DNA from: Hymenobacter aerophilus DSM 13606
GTDB lineage: Bacteria; Bacteroidota; Bacteroidia; Cytophagales; Hymenobacteraceae
Length of the DNA stretch: 43,433 bases
Direction: 5' to 3'
Assembly: GCF_000382225.1 (NCBI RefSeq)
Contig: NZ_KB907829.1
Location: 1 to 43,433, forward strand
Shown here: piece after piece, positions 1 through 9,861 of the stretch
How the letters are laid out: each line of letters starts with the position of its first letter
Numbering within the stretch: the first letter of the stretch is position 1
Notes under the pieces: generated by a model
The model's database searches: none
Told to the model about the DNA's origin: nothing
Seen by the model: the letters and a program-made list of their open reading frames with translations, nothing else
Translations under genes and position numbers: made by a program

Positions 1-3000
1 CTGGGCATTACGCTGACGGCGGGCGCAAGCCCGATCAACGCTGGGGCTACGGGTACGTTCACGGTTGCCATTAAGAACAATGGCCCTAGTGCCGCTCAGA
101 CCGTTAATGCACAAGTGCAACTGCCTGCTGGCCTGACCAACGTAACGGCCACCAATGGGGGAACCTACGATCCAACGACAGGCATCGTCTCCTACACCAC
201 CATTGCGAGTGTGCCAGCAAGTGCAAATGAGTTCGCCTCCTCAACTATTTCGTTTACCGCGCCGGCTACTGGCCCGGTGAATGCTATTGCAACCCTAACC
301 ACGGCCACCAGCCAGGGAGCCAACACGGCCCCAGACCAGGCAACGGCAACAATAGCCGTGACGCCCGTAGCTGACGTGGTCACGACACTGACGACCAACA
401 AAACGACTGCGGCCCCTGGCGAGAGCCTTACCTACACCGCTACGGTGCAGAATAATGGCCCCTCGGGCGCAGTCGCCGTGGCTCCCAGCGTACAACTGCC
501 TGCCGGCCTCTTACTGACTGGTTTGTCCACCGGCATTTCCTACAACAACAGCACGGGCGTAGTTACGCTGCCCACTACCAATCTATTGGCTAGCAATACT
601 TCTGTAAACTACACCATAACCTTCAACGCGCCCAACTGCAGTACTACTATCACGGGCGTGGCCAAGAGCAGTTCAACTACCACCGATTCTGATGCCGCTA
701 ACAATAACGGTAGCAATACTGATGCCCAGGTAAGCACCGTAGTGAGCCTGCCATCTAACGGATGCTCGGGTCCCCAGTACGGCCCCGACCGTAGCAGCGG
801 CCTGTACGCCGAGTACTTTGCCGGCTACTTCAACGACAATCTGAGCTTTTTCAACGGTAAAACGGCCGGCCTAGCCCGCTACGATGCCACACTGAACTTT
901 CCTGCTGACAATAGCTGGGGTGACCTAACGGCAGCGTCCACCGGCACCGTTTCCAACCCGGAAACCTACTCTGCCCGCTATACAGGGAGCATCAACATCG
1001 GCACAGCGGGAACCTATACGTTCTACCTGAACTCTGACGACGCCTCTTACCTATGGCTGGATGCTAATGCCTTGGCACCTACTACTGCCAATGCTGATAT
1101 CCAAAACGGCGGTGCCCACTCAAAGCGAGAGAGAACAGTTGTCCTTACCCTGTCAGCCGGAGTACACAATCTATTAGTTATCTATGGTGAAAACACTGGT
1201 GGCAATAACCTTACGCTGGAATATGCCAGCGCTGATGCTGGTGTCAGTCGCCAGATTGTCCCAAACTCAGTACTGTGTGCCAGCGCCTCGCAGGCCCCAA
1301 CAGCTAGCAACGTAACCAACTCGCCAAACCTTCCGAACAGCTACGGCCCCACGGCTATTGCGCCTCTAAGCGCTACCGACCCCGACGGGCAGGTTGATTC
1401 CTACACCATTGTAACCCTGCCCGCCGCTGCTTCCGGCACCCTGTTTCTTTCAACGGGCGGTACCCTGACGGCCGTGACGGCTGGCCAGGTAATTACGGCC
1501 GCTCAGGCCGGCAACTTGCTTTTCGATCCTGCTGACGGCGCTTCGACCACTGCTGCCAATAGGCCTACTTTCACCTACCTGGCCACTGACAACAGTGGCA
1601 CGGCTTCTAATGTAGCGACCTATTCCATTCCATTGCGGGGGCCAGATATGCTCAGTGGCCGCGTGTTCGAGGATGTAAACTACGGTGGCGGCAACGGCCG
1701 GAATTATAATACCGCCAGCACTGCTTACACGGCAGCCAGCATTCTGCGGCCCGGGGTTACGGTAGAACTCTACCGTATAACGGCTACTGATGCCGCCGGC
1801 CGGACGACGGATGGCACGTTCGTAACATCTACCACGACGGATGCCAGCGGAACTTACTCCTTCAACCTGCCTGCGGCCGGCGACTACGCCGTGCGCGTGG
1901 TGAGCAATACGATTACGTCGGTACGTCCGCTGGCAGCGGGCGCTTCGGCTAACGACTTGGTGCCGGTTCAAACCTTTGTAACCAACCGGGTACTCAACGC
2001 GGCTGGCAACCCAGCCAACGCGGGTGACAACCGGCGGGTAGGGGGCGAGGCTCCCGAAAAGCAGGATGCCGCCGCCAACCCCGGCGTCGCCAACTTCAAC
2101 AACCGCCTGACGCTGGCCCAGCTTACAACTTCCACCACGGTGGCCCAATCAGTATCGACCCTTATTGGTTTGGGAGGAGCGAGCTATAACAACCTCGACT
2201 TTGGCTTCAATTTCGACGTGGTGACCAACACCAACGACGCAGGTCAGGGTTCGTTGCGCCAGTTCCTGCTTAATAGCAACGCGCTGGCCAACACCAACCT
2301 GTCGCAGGCGGGTCTCGCTCCCGGCGTAGAAACGAGTATTTTTATGATTCCCGATGGGACTCAGAAGAATGGCCTGCGGGCAGGCCTCAACAGCCAGCTC
2401 AGCGCCGATGGAGTGGCCGTAATCACGCCGCGCTCTGCGCTGCCGGCCATCACCGACAGCAACACCAAAATCGACGGTACCGAGCAAACCAACAATGTGG
2501 GTAATACCAATACGGGGCTGCTCGGCGTGGGCGGCATAGTAGGCACTAATGTTATTGCACTGGACCGAGTAAACCGCCCGGAGGTGCAAATTGTGGGGAC
2601 GCCCGGCCAGGCCGGCAGCAACTTCGGCCTGACGGTAGCCGCTAGCAACACCACTATTCAAGGGCTGGCCATTTATGGTTTTGGCAACACGCCAAATGCG
2701 GGTAGTGGAGCTAATACTACCGGCGCCAACATCTACGTAACCACTGGCGCCACTTCCGGTACTCTGATTACCAACAACATCATCGGTACATGGGCTACCA
2801 GCTTCACCGACCCGGGCGCAGCGGCCCGCAGCATTGGCCACGGTATCTACCTGCAAGCCGGCAACGACAATACGACGCTGTTCAGCGGTACTATCTCCAA
2901 CAACCTAATTGGCTACAACAGCGCCGGCGGGATTGAGATGATTGTAAATGCCGGAGCCAACGGCAACGGCACCACTACGGGCTACGTGGTGGAGAACAAC

Positions 3001-4452
3001 GAAATCCGGGGCAATGCCATTGGCAACTCCTCGTCGGACGGCATCCGTCTGGGTGTAAATGGTGGCGTGGTGCGTAACAACCTCTTCGCGGAAAACCAAG
3101 GACCAGGTATTGATTTGGCTGGCAGCACGGGTAACGCCATGCTTACCAACAATACTGTAAGCAACAACGGCCTGAACGGCGCCGGCCAGACGCCAGGGGT
3201 ACGCTTGCAGGGCACACTCAACATGGTGAGCCAGAACGTGATTAGCAACAATTACGGCGCGGGCATTATGGCCTTGGTCAACACCACCCGCTCTACGTTC
3301 AGCCAGAACTCAATTTCGGGCAACGGTACCATCCAAACCACTACGGGTGGTGCAGCCAGCGGGCAAATCGGCATCGACTTGCTCACGGCGACTGACAACG
3401 CTAACCAAGGTTCGGGTAGCTTCGTTTCGACCAACGCCAACGGCAAAACGGCCGCCAGCGGAGCCAACAGTGTGCTCAACTTCCCGGTTATCTACCGGGC
3501 CAGCACCCTCAACGGCAACCTCGAAATAACGGGCTACGCACCGCAGGGCAGCACGATTGAGTTCTTCCTCTCTGACAAGACTACCGCAGCCTTCGGCCAG
3601 GGCCAGACCTACCTGTTCACGGCAATGGAAGGTGGAACCGTGGGTGGTGTTACCGACCAGACCGCCCGCACCGGCAGCTACAACGGCACCGTTAACGGCC
3701 TTAATCAGGGCAGCGAAATCAGCGCGCCCATCTACGTTTTCAGCATTCCGATTAGCAGCCTGACCAACCTGACCGCCGCGCAGCGGACAGCCATTGCCAA
3801 CGGTACCGTCCGGCTGACGGCCACGGCAACGCTGGCCCAGGCTACGTCGGAGTTCTCGGGCAACGCGGCCATCCTGCCGAACGCTCAGCCGCTGCCCGTA
3901 ACGCTGGTAGCTTTCAGCGCCCAGGCATCCGGCATGAACGGCCAATTGAGCTGGAAAACGGCTCAGGAGCTTAACAACGACCACTTTGTGGTAGAGCGTA
4001 GCTTCGATGGCACCAGCTTTGTGGCTGTAGGTGAGGTAAAAGGCCAAGGCACGAGTCAGTCGGCTACCACCTACGCCTACACCGATCTGCGGGCCGGTGC
4101 CCAGGCGGCTAACGGCCTGATGTACTACCGCCTGCGTCAGGTAGACGCCGACGGCACCACGGCCCTGAGCGAAGTAAAAACGGTACGCTTCGCCCTGACG
4201 GCTCGTCCCGCACTGGACGTGTACCCCAACCCCGCTACGGCCGCCCAAGATGCTAAGCTCGATTTGAGTGGCGCCGCCGCGGGCAGCTACCAGATAACGC
4301 TGGTCGACATGACGGGCCGCACCTTGCGGAGCTTCACGCAGAACGGCGGTACGGTGCAGCCCCTGCAACTGACCAGCCTGCCGGCCGGTACCTACCTGGT
4401 GCGGGTGCAGGGCAACGGCCAGTCGTTCAGCCGCCGCGTCGTTAAAGAATAG
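1..4452 (+). CDS. Giant mosaic surface protein with C-terminal T9SS sorting domain (5' partial)
   Basis: The frame is open from base 1, so the N-terminus lies outside the window; 1483 residues are visible. In order (residues counted from base 1) I see two DUF11-like repeats (about 1-120 and 121-250, each with a NNGPS motif and a QLPAGL segment), a PA14-like domain (about 260-430, with GLYAEYFAGYF), a cadherin/Ig-like segment (about 435-545), an SdrD-B-like domain (about 550-740, LSGRVFEDVNYGG), a long Asn-rich stretch with recurring NN-type turns suggesting a right-handed beta-helix (about 740-1170), an Fn3-like segment (about 1300-1400) and a type A T9SS sorting domain with the YPNP motif (about 1405-1483). 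Such proteins are exported through the outer membrane and anchored or released after cleavage of the C-terminal signal. Adhesin or carbohydrate-binding function is inference. Base composition looks less GC-rich than in the downstream genes. A rho-independent terminator follows. Confidence 0.9.
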   Translation: MGITLTAGASPINAGATGTFTVAIKNNGPSAAQTVNAQVQLPAGLTNVTATNGGTYDPTTGIVSYTTIASVPASANEFASSTISFTAPATGPVNAIATLTTATSQGANTAPDQATATIAVTPVADVVTTLTTNKTTAAPGESLTYTATVQNNGPSGAVAVAPSVQLPAGLLLTGLSTGISYNNSTGVVTLPTTNLLASNTSVNYTITFNAPNCSTTITGVAKSSSTTTDSDAANNNGSNTDAQVSTVVSLPSNGCSGPQYGPDRSSGLYAEYFAGYFNDNLSFFNGKTAGLARYDATLNFPADNSWGDLTAASTGTVSNPETYSARYTGSINIGTAGTYTFYLNSDDASYLWLDANALAPTTANADIQNGGAHSKRERTVVLTLSAGVHNLLVIYGENTGGNNLTLEYASADAGVSRQIVPNSVLCASASQAPTASNVTNSPNLPNSYGPTAIAPLSATDPDGQVDSYTIVTLPAAASGTLFLSTGGTLTAVTAGQVITAAQAGNLLFDPADGASTTAANRPTFTYLATDNSGTASNVATYSIPLRGPDMLSGRVFEDVNYGGGNGRNYNTASTAYTAASILRPGVTVELYRITATDAAGRTTDGTFVTSTTTDASGTYSFNLPAAGDYAVRVVSNTITSVRPLAAGASANDLVPVQTFVTNRVLNAAGNPANAGDNRRVGGEAPEKQDAAANPGVANFNNRLTLAQLTTSTTVAQSVSTLIGLGGASYNNLDFGFNFDVVTNTNDAGQGSLRQFLLNSNALANTNLSQAGLAPGVETSIFMIPDGTQKNGLRAGLNSQLSADGVAVITPRSALPAITDSNTKIDGTEQTNNVGNTNTGLLGVGGIVGTNVIALDRVNRPEVQIVGTPGQAGSNFGLTVAASNTTIQGLAIYGFGNTPNAGSGANTTGANIYVTTGATSGTLITNNIIGTWATSFTDPGAAARSIGHGIYLQAGNDNTTLFSGTISNNLIGYNSAGGIEMIVNAGANGNGTTTGYVVENNEIRGNAIGNSSSDGIRLGVNGGVVRNNLFAENQGPGIDLAGSTGNAMLTNNTVSNNGLNGAGQTPGVRLQGTLNMVSQNVISNNYGAGIMALVNTTRSTFSQNSISGNGTIQTTTGGAASGQIGIDLLTATDNANQGSGSFVSTNANGKTAASGANSVLNFPVIYRASTLNGNLEITGYAPQGSTIEFFLSDKTTAAFGQGQTYLFTAMEGGTVGGVTDQTARTGSYNGTVNGLNQGSEISAPIYVFSIPISSLTNLTAAQRTAIANGTVRLTATATLAQATSEFSGNAAILPNAQPLPVTLVAFSAQASGMNGQLSWKTAQELNNDHFVVERSFDGTSFVAVGEVKGQGTSQSATTYAYTDLRAGAQAANGLMYYRLRQVDADGTTALSEVKTVRFALTARPALDVYPNPATAAQDAKLDLSGAAAGSYQITLVDMTGRTLRSFTQNGGTVQPLQLTSLPAGTYLVRVQGNGQSFSRRVVKE

Positions 4453-4483
4453 TTGGCTATTGCTGACTGAAGGTATGCTTAGC

Positions 4484-4522
4484 AAAAACCTCCTGCCAAC
4501 TGGCAGGAGGTTTTTGTTTTTT
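4484..4522 (+). terminator. Rho-independent terminator
   Basis: A 15-base stem (4484-4498 pairing with 4501-4515) with a two-base loop is followed by a T-rich run. It lies 31 bases after the stop of the surface-protein gene. Confidence 0.9.
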
Positions 4523-4639
4523 CAGTCCCGGCTTGGCCTGGCCGCAAAACCAGCGGGCCGCTTTGGTGGTATAGGGTTGCCGGCCGCACTGGCCCGCCCC
4601 TCATTCCTGTTCAGCTTCTTCTTTCCTGACAAACTGCTT

Positions 4640-5599
4640 ATGCCTACTACTACGCGCCGCCCCCTGCCTGGCCGGGTGCCGACTGATGTTGAGGTGGCGA
4701 TTGTGGGCGCCGGCAGCGCCGGGCTGAGCGCCGCGCTGGTGCTGGGCCGCTGCCTGCGCCGGGTATTGGTGCTCGACGGCGGCCCGCCCCGCAACGCCCC
4801 TTCACCGGCTGTGCAGGCCTTTTTCACGCGCGACGGTACGGCGCCCGCCCAGCTGCTTGATATGGGCCGCAAGGAGCTGGTCGGCTACGATTCCGTCGAA
4901 ATTAAGCAGGCCAAAGTGGTGGGGCTGGCCCGGCGCGGCAAGCACTTCGAGCTGACGCTGGAGGGCGAAACCGGCCGCCGCAGTACCCGCACGGCCCGCA
5001 AGGTGCTGCTGGCGACCGGCGTCGAGGATGAGCTGCCGCCGCTGCCGGGCATGCGCGAGTTGTGGGGGCGCGGAGTGCTGCACTGCCCCTACTGCCACGG
5101 CTGGGAGCACCGCGACCAGGCCCTGGCCGTGTACGGCCGGGCCAAGCTGGTAACCGGCCTGGCACTGCTGGTGAGTCGCTGGAGCGCCGACACGGTGGTG
5201 TGCGTGGAGGACCCGGCCAACCTGACCGAAAACGCCCGGCGCCGCCTGCGCCGCCAGGGCATTGCCGTGCACGAGCAGCCACTGGCGGCCCTGGAGGGCA
5301 CGGCCGGCGGCGAGCTGCGGCATCTGGTGTTTGAGTCGGGCGAGAAGCTGGCGCGCACGGCTTTGTTTATCCATGCCCACCAGCACCAGCGTAGCCCACT
5401 GGCCGAGGAAATGGGCTGCCGGCTCAGCAGCAAGGGGGCTATCTGGGTAAGCAAGCAGCACCAGACGTCGGTGCCGGGCCTGTACGCGGCCGGCGACAAC
5501 ACGCCCGGCACCCAGCAAGCGCTACTGGCCGCCGCCGAGGGTAGCGGCGCCGCCATCAGCATCAACGAAACCCTGACCCGGGAAGAGTGCCCGAAATAA
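4640..5599 (+). CDS. Thioredoxin-reductase-like FAD/NAD(P) oxidoreductase
   Basis: 319 residues. The N-terminus has the FAD dinucleotide-binding motif VGAGSAGLSAAL, the middle has a CPYCHGWE motif with a CxxC pair where thioredoxin reductases carry their redox disulfide, and the C-terminus has the second FAD motif GLYAAGDN. This fits the class II pyridine-nucleotide disulfide oxidoreductase family; the CPYCHG form is typical of TrxR-like proteins whose partner is often not thioredoxin. I chose the ATG at 4640 because it sits just before the FAD motif; a longer frame from 4460 would run through the upstream terminator. No thioredoxin gene is adjacent, so the electron acceptor is unknown. Confidence 0.85.
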   Translation: MPTTTRRPLPGRVPTDVEVAIVGAGSAGLSAALVLGRCLRRVLVLDGGPPRNAPSPAVQAFFTRDGTAPAQLLDMGRKELVGYDSVEIKQAKVVGLARRGKHFELTLEGETGRRSTRTARKVLLATGVEDELPPLPGMRELWGRGVLHCPYCHGWEHRDQALAVYGRAKLVTGLALLVSRWSADTVVCVEDPANLTENARRRLRRQGIAVHEQPLAALEGTAGGELRHLVFESGEKLARTALFIHAHQHQRSPLAEEMGCRLSSKGAIWVSKQHQTSVPGLYAAGDNTPGTQQALLAAAEGSGAAISINETLTREECPK

Positions 5600-5708
5600 G
5601 CCGGGCGCGGGGAACTTGCCGGGTCCGGTTGGGTTTTTCCGACCCAAGCGCCTATCTTACTGCGGCTAGTTTTATCCGCCGCCGGCTGCTTCGTTGCTTA
5701 TTCCCTTT

Positions 5709-8222
5709 ATGCGCCTCGTTATATCGCCCGTTCTGCTGCTGCTCCTGCTTCTGGCGGGGCCGGCCGTCTGGGCCCAGCGCATCACTTTCAGCGGCCGCGT
5801 AACTGAAACCAACGGCCAGCCCGTGCCTTTTGCCTCGGTGTTTGTGCGCGGTACCAGTCAGGGCGCCACTGCCGACGACAAAGGCCACTACGAGCTGACC
5901 CTCACCGGCCCTGCCCAGGATACACTCACGGCATCGGCCATCGGCTTTGCGCCGCTCAAGAAGGCTATTGCCAGCAAGGCCGGCCGGCAGACCGTCAATT
6001 TTGTGCTCAGCAGCGGCGGCGTGGCGCTGGGCGAGGTAGTGGTGCGGCCCTACGAAAACCCGGCCTACCGCATTCTGCGCCGCGTGGATGCCAACCGCCG
6101 CCGCAACCAGAAAACCAGCCTCACGGCCTACGACTACGACAGTTACGCCCGCAACGAGCTGCTCATCAACAACCTGCCCGACCAGCTGAGCCGCCGCAAG
6201 CTGCTGCGCCAGATTACGGCCGTGGCCGACACGCTGGGCCTGGAGCGCGACGCCAACGGCCGGCCGGTGGTGCCCATTTTCGCCTCCGAAGTCCTCTCCC
6301 ATTACTACCAGAACAACGAGCCGCTGCGTCAGCGCGAAGAGGTGGCCAAAACCCAGATGCACGGCGCGGCTCCGCGCGAGGGTTCGGTGGTGTCGCAGAT
6401 TATGGGCTCCTCGTTTCAGGACTGGGATTTTTACCGCAACTGGATTCGCATTGTGGGCAAGGATTTCATCTCGCCCATTGCCGAGGGCTGGAAGTTTTCC
6501 TACGAATACGAGCTGCAGGATTCGCTTATGGTCGGCGACGACTACTGCTATAAGCTGAAAGTGACGCCCCGCCGCCCCCAGGATCTGGCGTTCAAGGGCA
6601 CCATCTGGATAACCACCGATACCTACGCGCTGCGCAAGCTCGATGTGGAAGTGAGCACCCAGGCCAACCTGAATTTCATCGAGCAGATTGCCGTGCGCCA
6701 GGAGCTGGCGCCCACCGAGGCCGGGCCCTGGCTGCCCACCGTCACGCGCTTTGCCATCGGCATCCGGCCCACCAAGGGCAGCACCGGCGTGCTGGCCCGC
6801 ATCAGCACGGTGTACTCCAATTTCCGGGTGAACCAGCCCCGGCCGCTGGCCTTCTACGACAAGCCGCTGGAAATTGCCGCCGACGCCTACGACGTGCCCG
6901 CCGGCTACTTTGCCGCCAACCGGCCCGATACGCTCAGCCGCCAGGAGCAGCTCACGCTGGTGGTGCTCGACACAGTGCGGCAGCTGCCGGCCGTGCGCTC
7001 GGTGCTGGAGCTGGCCGATATTGTGGTGAACGGCTACTACCCGCTGGGCAAGATTGACGCGGGCCCGATTCTGGCCACGCTGGGCTACAACAACATCGAG
7101 GGCGTGCGCCTGCGCCTGGGCTTCCGTACCTCCACCGAGTGGAGCCGCGACTGGCAGCTGCGGCCCTACCTGGCCTACGGCACGCAGGACGGCCGCTTCA
7201 AATACGGCTTGCGGGTGCAGCGCGTCATCGAGCGGCGGCACTGGACGGTGGCCAACTTCGAGCACCGCCACGACATCGACCAAGTGGCGCTGCTCGACAA
7301 CGATTACGCCCTCGAGAACCCGTTGTTTGAGGCGGCGGCCCGGCTGGGCAACATCAGCAACAGCCGCCCGCTGCTGCGCGACCTGACCAGCGTATCGGTG
7401 CAGTCGGATTTGTTCCGGGGCTTTACCCAGCGCGTGATGCTGCGCCGCCAGCAGTTCCAGCCGCTTTACCCCTTCGCCTACTACACCCGGGAGCCCCGCC
7501 CCGGCAACCCCACCGACACCGATTTTACACTTTCGGAGGTGGTGCTGGAGTCGCGCTACGCCCGCGACGAGGTGCTGGTGGCCAACAACCAGAACCGCCG
7601 TACGGCCGTGGGCCTCAAGCGCTGGCCGGTGTTTACGGTGCGCTACACGCTGGGCCTCAACAATTTACTGGGCTCCGATTTCCGCTACCAGAAGTTCAAC
7701 CTGCTCATCGACCACAGCCTGCGCCTGGGCCAGCTGGGCCGCACCACCTACCGCATCGATGCCGGCTATATCCCAAGCACCGTGCCCTACCCGGTGCTCA
7801 AGAGCCACCTGGGCAACCAGTCGGTGTTCTACAACGCCGGGGCCTACAACCTGATGCGCTACTTCGAGTTCGTGAGCGACCGGTATGCGGGCCTGCAGCT
7901 GGAACACCAGTTCGGCGGTTTTCTCACCAACTCGCTACCGGGCATCAAGCAGCTCAACTGGCGGCTGGTAGCCACCACCAACCTGCTGTGGGGCAGCGTC
8001 AGCGACGCCAACCGGCGCATCATTCCCACCTTCGACCCGGTTACCGGCCAGCCGCTGCCCACTTTTCAGTCGCTGGGCCGCGTGCCCTACGCCGAGGTGG
8101 GCTACGGCATCGAGAACATTTTTAAAATTGTGCGGGTTGATTTCCTGCACCGCCTCACCTACCGCACCCGGCCCGAAGCCCGTAACTTTGGGGTGAAGCT
8201 GAGCCTGAAATTCAGCCTTTGA
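5709..8222 (+). CDS. DUF5686 / carboxypeptidase-regulatory-like outer-membrane protein
   Basis: 837 residues with a signal peptide (hydrophobic stretch ending VWAQ), then a CarboxypepD_reg-like beta-sandwich (about residues 22-105; FSGRVTETNGQPVPFASV and a later FVLSSGG...LGEVVVRP junction), then the long DUF5686 region that ends in a probable outer-membrane beta-barrel with alternating aromatic strands and a C-terminal LKFSL-type ending. DUF5686 proteins are widespread in Bacteroidota and poorly characterised; an outer-membrane location is inferred. The ATG at 5709 is preferred over an upstream TTG at 5694 because it begins directly before the signal peptide. The gene stands alone, with short spacers on both sides. 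Confidence 0.88.
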   Translation: MRLVISPVLLLLLLLAGPAVWAQRITFSGRVTETNGQPVPFASVFVRGTSQGATADDKGHYELTLTGPAQDTLTASAIGFAPLKKAIASKAGRQTVNFVLSSGGVALGEVVVRPYENPAYRILRRVDANRRRNQKTSLTAYDYDSYARNELLINNLPDQLSRRKLLRQITAVADTLGLERDANGRPVVPIFASEVLSHYYQNNEPLRQREEVAKTQMHGAAPREGSVVSQIMGSSFQDWDFYRNWIRIVGKDFISPIAEGWKFSYEYELQDSLMVGDDYCYKLKVTPRRPQDLAFKGTIWITTDTYALRKLDVEVSTQANLNFIEQIAVRQELAPTEAGPWLPTVTRFAIGIRPTKGSTGVLARISTVYSNFRVNQPRPLAFYDKPLEIAADAYDVPAGYFAANRPDTLSRQEQLTLVVLDTVRQLPAVRSVLELADIVVNGYYPLGKIDAGPILATLGYNNIEGVRLRLGFRTSTEWSRDWQLRPYLAYGTQDGRFKYGLRVQRVIERRHWTVANFEHRHDIDQVALLDNDYALENPLFEAAARLGNISNSRPLLRDLTSVSVQSDLFRGFTQRVMLRRQQFQPLYPFAYYTREPRPGNPTDTDFTLSEVVLESRYARDEVLVANNQNRRTAVGLKRWPVFTVRYTLGLNNLLGSDFRYQKFNLLIDHSLRLGQLGRTTYRIDAGYIPSTVPYPVLKSHLGNQSVFYNAGAYNLMRYFEFVSDRYAGLQLEHQFGGFLTNSLPGIKQLNWRLVATTNLLWGSVSDANRRIIPTFDPVTGQPLPTFQSLGRVPYAEVGYGIENIFKIVRVDFLHRLTYRTRPEARNFGVKLSLKFSL

Positions 8223-8241
8223 TTCAATGTAAAAATGCGCG

Positions 8242-8331
8242 GAATGTGAAAAATGTGGTAGAATACATGTTTCACCGCATTTTCGGATTCCGCCCATTTT
8301 TCACATTTGAGCTCCCACATTTCGCACATTC
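8242..8331. repeat. Inverted repeat between DUF5686 gene and small gene
   Basis: Bases 8242-8258 pair with 8315-8331 with two mismatches in 17. The right arm lies within a 19-base word (8313-8331) found again exactly at 19452-19470, each time just upstream of a start codon. Confidence 0.7.
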
Positions 8332-8339
8332 AGAAAGAT

Positions 8340-8615
8340 ATGGCCAAGCACGAAGTTGACAACCTGACCCTGGCTGAAGCCACCCGCCACGCCCCGTTCA
8401 TCGACTACGCCCGCTGCCTCGACGCCGGCCAGCGCCCCTACAACCACGTCGGCGACTGGCCCGAAGCCGGCCAGCTCTACCCCGTGCGCACAGTGGATTC
8501 GCGCACCGAGGGCATTGCCCTGGTCCACGTGCTCGGCTTCGAGGGCGAGGCCCCCTACTACAACGCCTTCGCCCCCCACCGCTTCGAGCTGCTGCTCACC
8601 GTGTGGCTGAATTAG
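8340..8615 (+). CDS. Small protein of unknown function
   Basis: 91 residues, no signal peptide or membrane segment, fairly acidic with several aromatic residues; ends in a hydrophobic HRFELLLTVWLN tail. I do not recognise the family. The ATG at 8340 is preferred over an upstream start at 8307 because the upstream part is made of the repeat described at 8242-8331. Coding is supported by an open, high-GC3 frame that fills the space between two repeats. The last base of the stop codon is the first base of the next large palindrome. Confidence 0.6.
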   Translation: MAKHEVDNLTLAEATRHAPFIDYARCLDAGQRPYNHVGDWPEAGQLYPVRTVDSRTEGIALVHVLGFEGEAPYYNAFAPHRFELLLTVWLN

Positions 8616-8940
8616 GTGAGATGGTGAGGTGGTGAAATGGTGAGTTTGATGTTCGAGGGGCCCGGGCTGCGCGCCAGCCCCGGCAGGGCGAAATATCGGT
8701 AGCAAAGTATCCGCTAAAAAAACAGAGCCCCAGCGGGGCGGCACCAATCGTTGAGCCGATGGTGTCGCCCCGCTGGGGCTTTGCCGTTCGTAAATCCCTT
8801 GTTGTTACCGATATGTCGCCCCGCCGGGGCTGGCGCGCATGGGCGGGCGCGTTCTGCTACCAATGTGTCGCCAGGGCTGGCGCGCCAGCCCCGGCCCCCC
8901 GAACATAAAACTCACCATTTCACCACCTCACCATTTCACC
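8615..8940. repeat. Composite palindromic spacer between convergent genes
   Basis: This 320-base gene-free stretch is one nested inverted repeat. Outer arms of about 41 bases (8615-8655 and 8900-8940) differ at about three positions and consist of iterated GGTGAAAT/GGTGAGGT words. Inside are three copies of a TACCGATATGTCGCCCCGCC-like unit (one inverted near 8664-8704, two direct near 8809-8841 and 8859-8893) and a hairpin at 8726-8780 with 20 of 21 bases paired. Both outer arms touch the flanking stop codons (8613-8615 and 8936-8938). It could serve as a bidirectional terminator. Confidence 0.85.
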
Positions 8941-9706
8941 TCCCCAGCGCATACAGCACCGGTTTGCTGGGGCTGGCGTCCAGCTCCAAGCTGGTTATCT
9001 GCAGGTTGAGCAGATACAGACCATCCTCTACGGCATCGGGCACGAAGATGAGCTCGGTGATAGTAGCCTGCTGGCGCGTGGCGTGCGGGTACTGCCAGAA
9101 GGCGTGGTGGGCCAGCAGCTCGCCGCCATCCTCTTCGCGGTCGACGCTGGGCAAATCCAGCAGCAGGTGCTCGATGTGCTGCTGGGCCAGGTAGTCGGCC
9201 AGCGCGGGTTCGAGGTAGGTGGGGTTGGTGCCCGAATATTGGCGGGTGCGCTTGGCGCGGTGGTTGGGCAGGGTGCGCAAAATCAGGGCTTCGGGTTGCA
9301 CGGCCGCGTCGGGGCCGCCTTCCAGCTCGCGGCGCACGTCGGCCAGCATTACCACCTCGTCGCCGTTGGGCTGGGGCCGCGGCTGCACCGACACCAGCCG
9401 GGCCACGAACAAAAACCGGCGCAGGCAGCGGTTGAGCGTGGCCTCGGGCGCGGCCGAAATATGGCCGTAGCATTCGGTGTGCGTGCCGTTGCCGTGGGGC
9501 GTTACGTGCACGCGCTGGTAGTTGGTGCTGCCGCCCTGGGCCACGCTGCCCACAAAGTCGCCTACCCGAATCACGTCAAACTGCACCGGCTCGGCACAGA
9601 AGCAGTTCACCTGCCCCTCGCCCGGCGCCAGCGGCAGCGAAATGTCCAGCGGAGCGTTGGGGTCGAAGCTGAACGTGCGGCCGTGGTAAGGATAGGTGGC
9701 GAGCAT
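8936..9706 (-). CDS. Cyclase-family (kynurenine-formamidase-like) metal-dependent hydrolase
   Basis: 256 residues. The motif HGNGTHTECYGHI matches the HxGTHxDxxxH metal-binding signature of the cyclase family (PF04199), with Glu where Asp is usual. These enzymes hydrolyse amide or ester bonds such as N-formylkynurenine or isatin; the substrate here cannot be told. I chose the ATG at 9706 (MLATYPYHG) over a GTG at 9736. No other tryptophan-degradation genes are nearby, so a kynurenine role is not supported by context. The gene converges with the small upstream gene across the palindrome at 8615-8940. Confidence 0.82.
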   Translation of the reverse strand: MLATYPYHGRTFSFDPNAPLDISLPLAPGEGQVNCFCAEPVQFDVIRVGDFVGSVAQGGSTNYQRVHVTPHGNGTHTECYGHISAAPEATLNRCLRRFLFVARLVSVQPRPQPNGDEVVMLADVRRELEGGPDAAVQPEALILRTLPNHRAKRTRQYSGTNPTYLEPALADYLAQQHIEHLLLDLPSVDREEDGGELLAHHAFWQYPHATRQQATITELIFVPDAVEDGLYLLNLQITSLELDASPSKPVLYALGR

Positions 9707-9736
9707 GGGGTGGAGTGATGGGTGGGAAGAGTACAC

Positions 9737-9845
9737 AAAGAAACGTCATTCAGAGCGCAGCGCAGAATCTTGCGGGCTGATGTTGCCAGAGTAACTCAAC
9801 GAAGCCGAGCGAGATTCTTCGCTGCGTTCTGAATGACGTTTCTTT
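9737..9845. repeat. GTCATnCTGAGC-superfamily palindrome (A type)
   Basis: Arms 9737-9770 and 9812-9845 are inverted copies with about two mismatches. It fills the space between the hydrolase stop (9862) and the cyclase start (9706), which are on the same strand. Confidence 0.85.
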
Positions 9846-9861
9846 ACCCCACTATCTCTCA

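Noticed and set aside
5652..7283. Long minus-strand frame over the DUF5686 gene
   Set aside because: Antisense shadow without motifs; the plus-strand protein has a signal peptide and a known domain.
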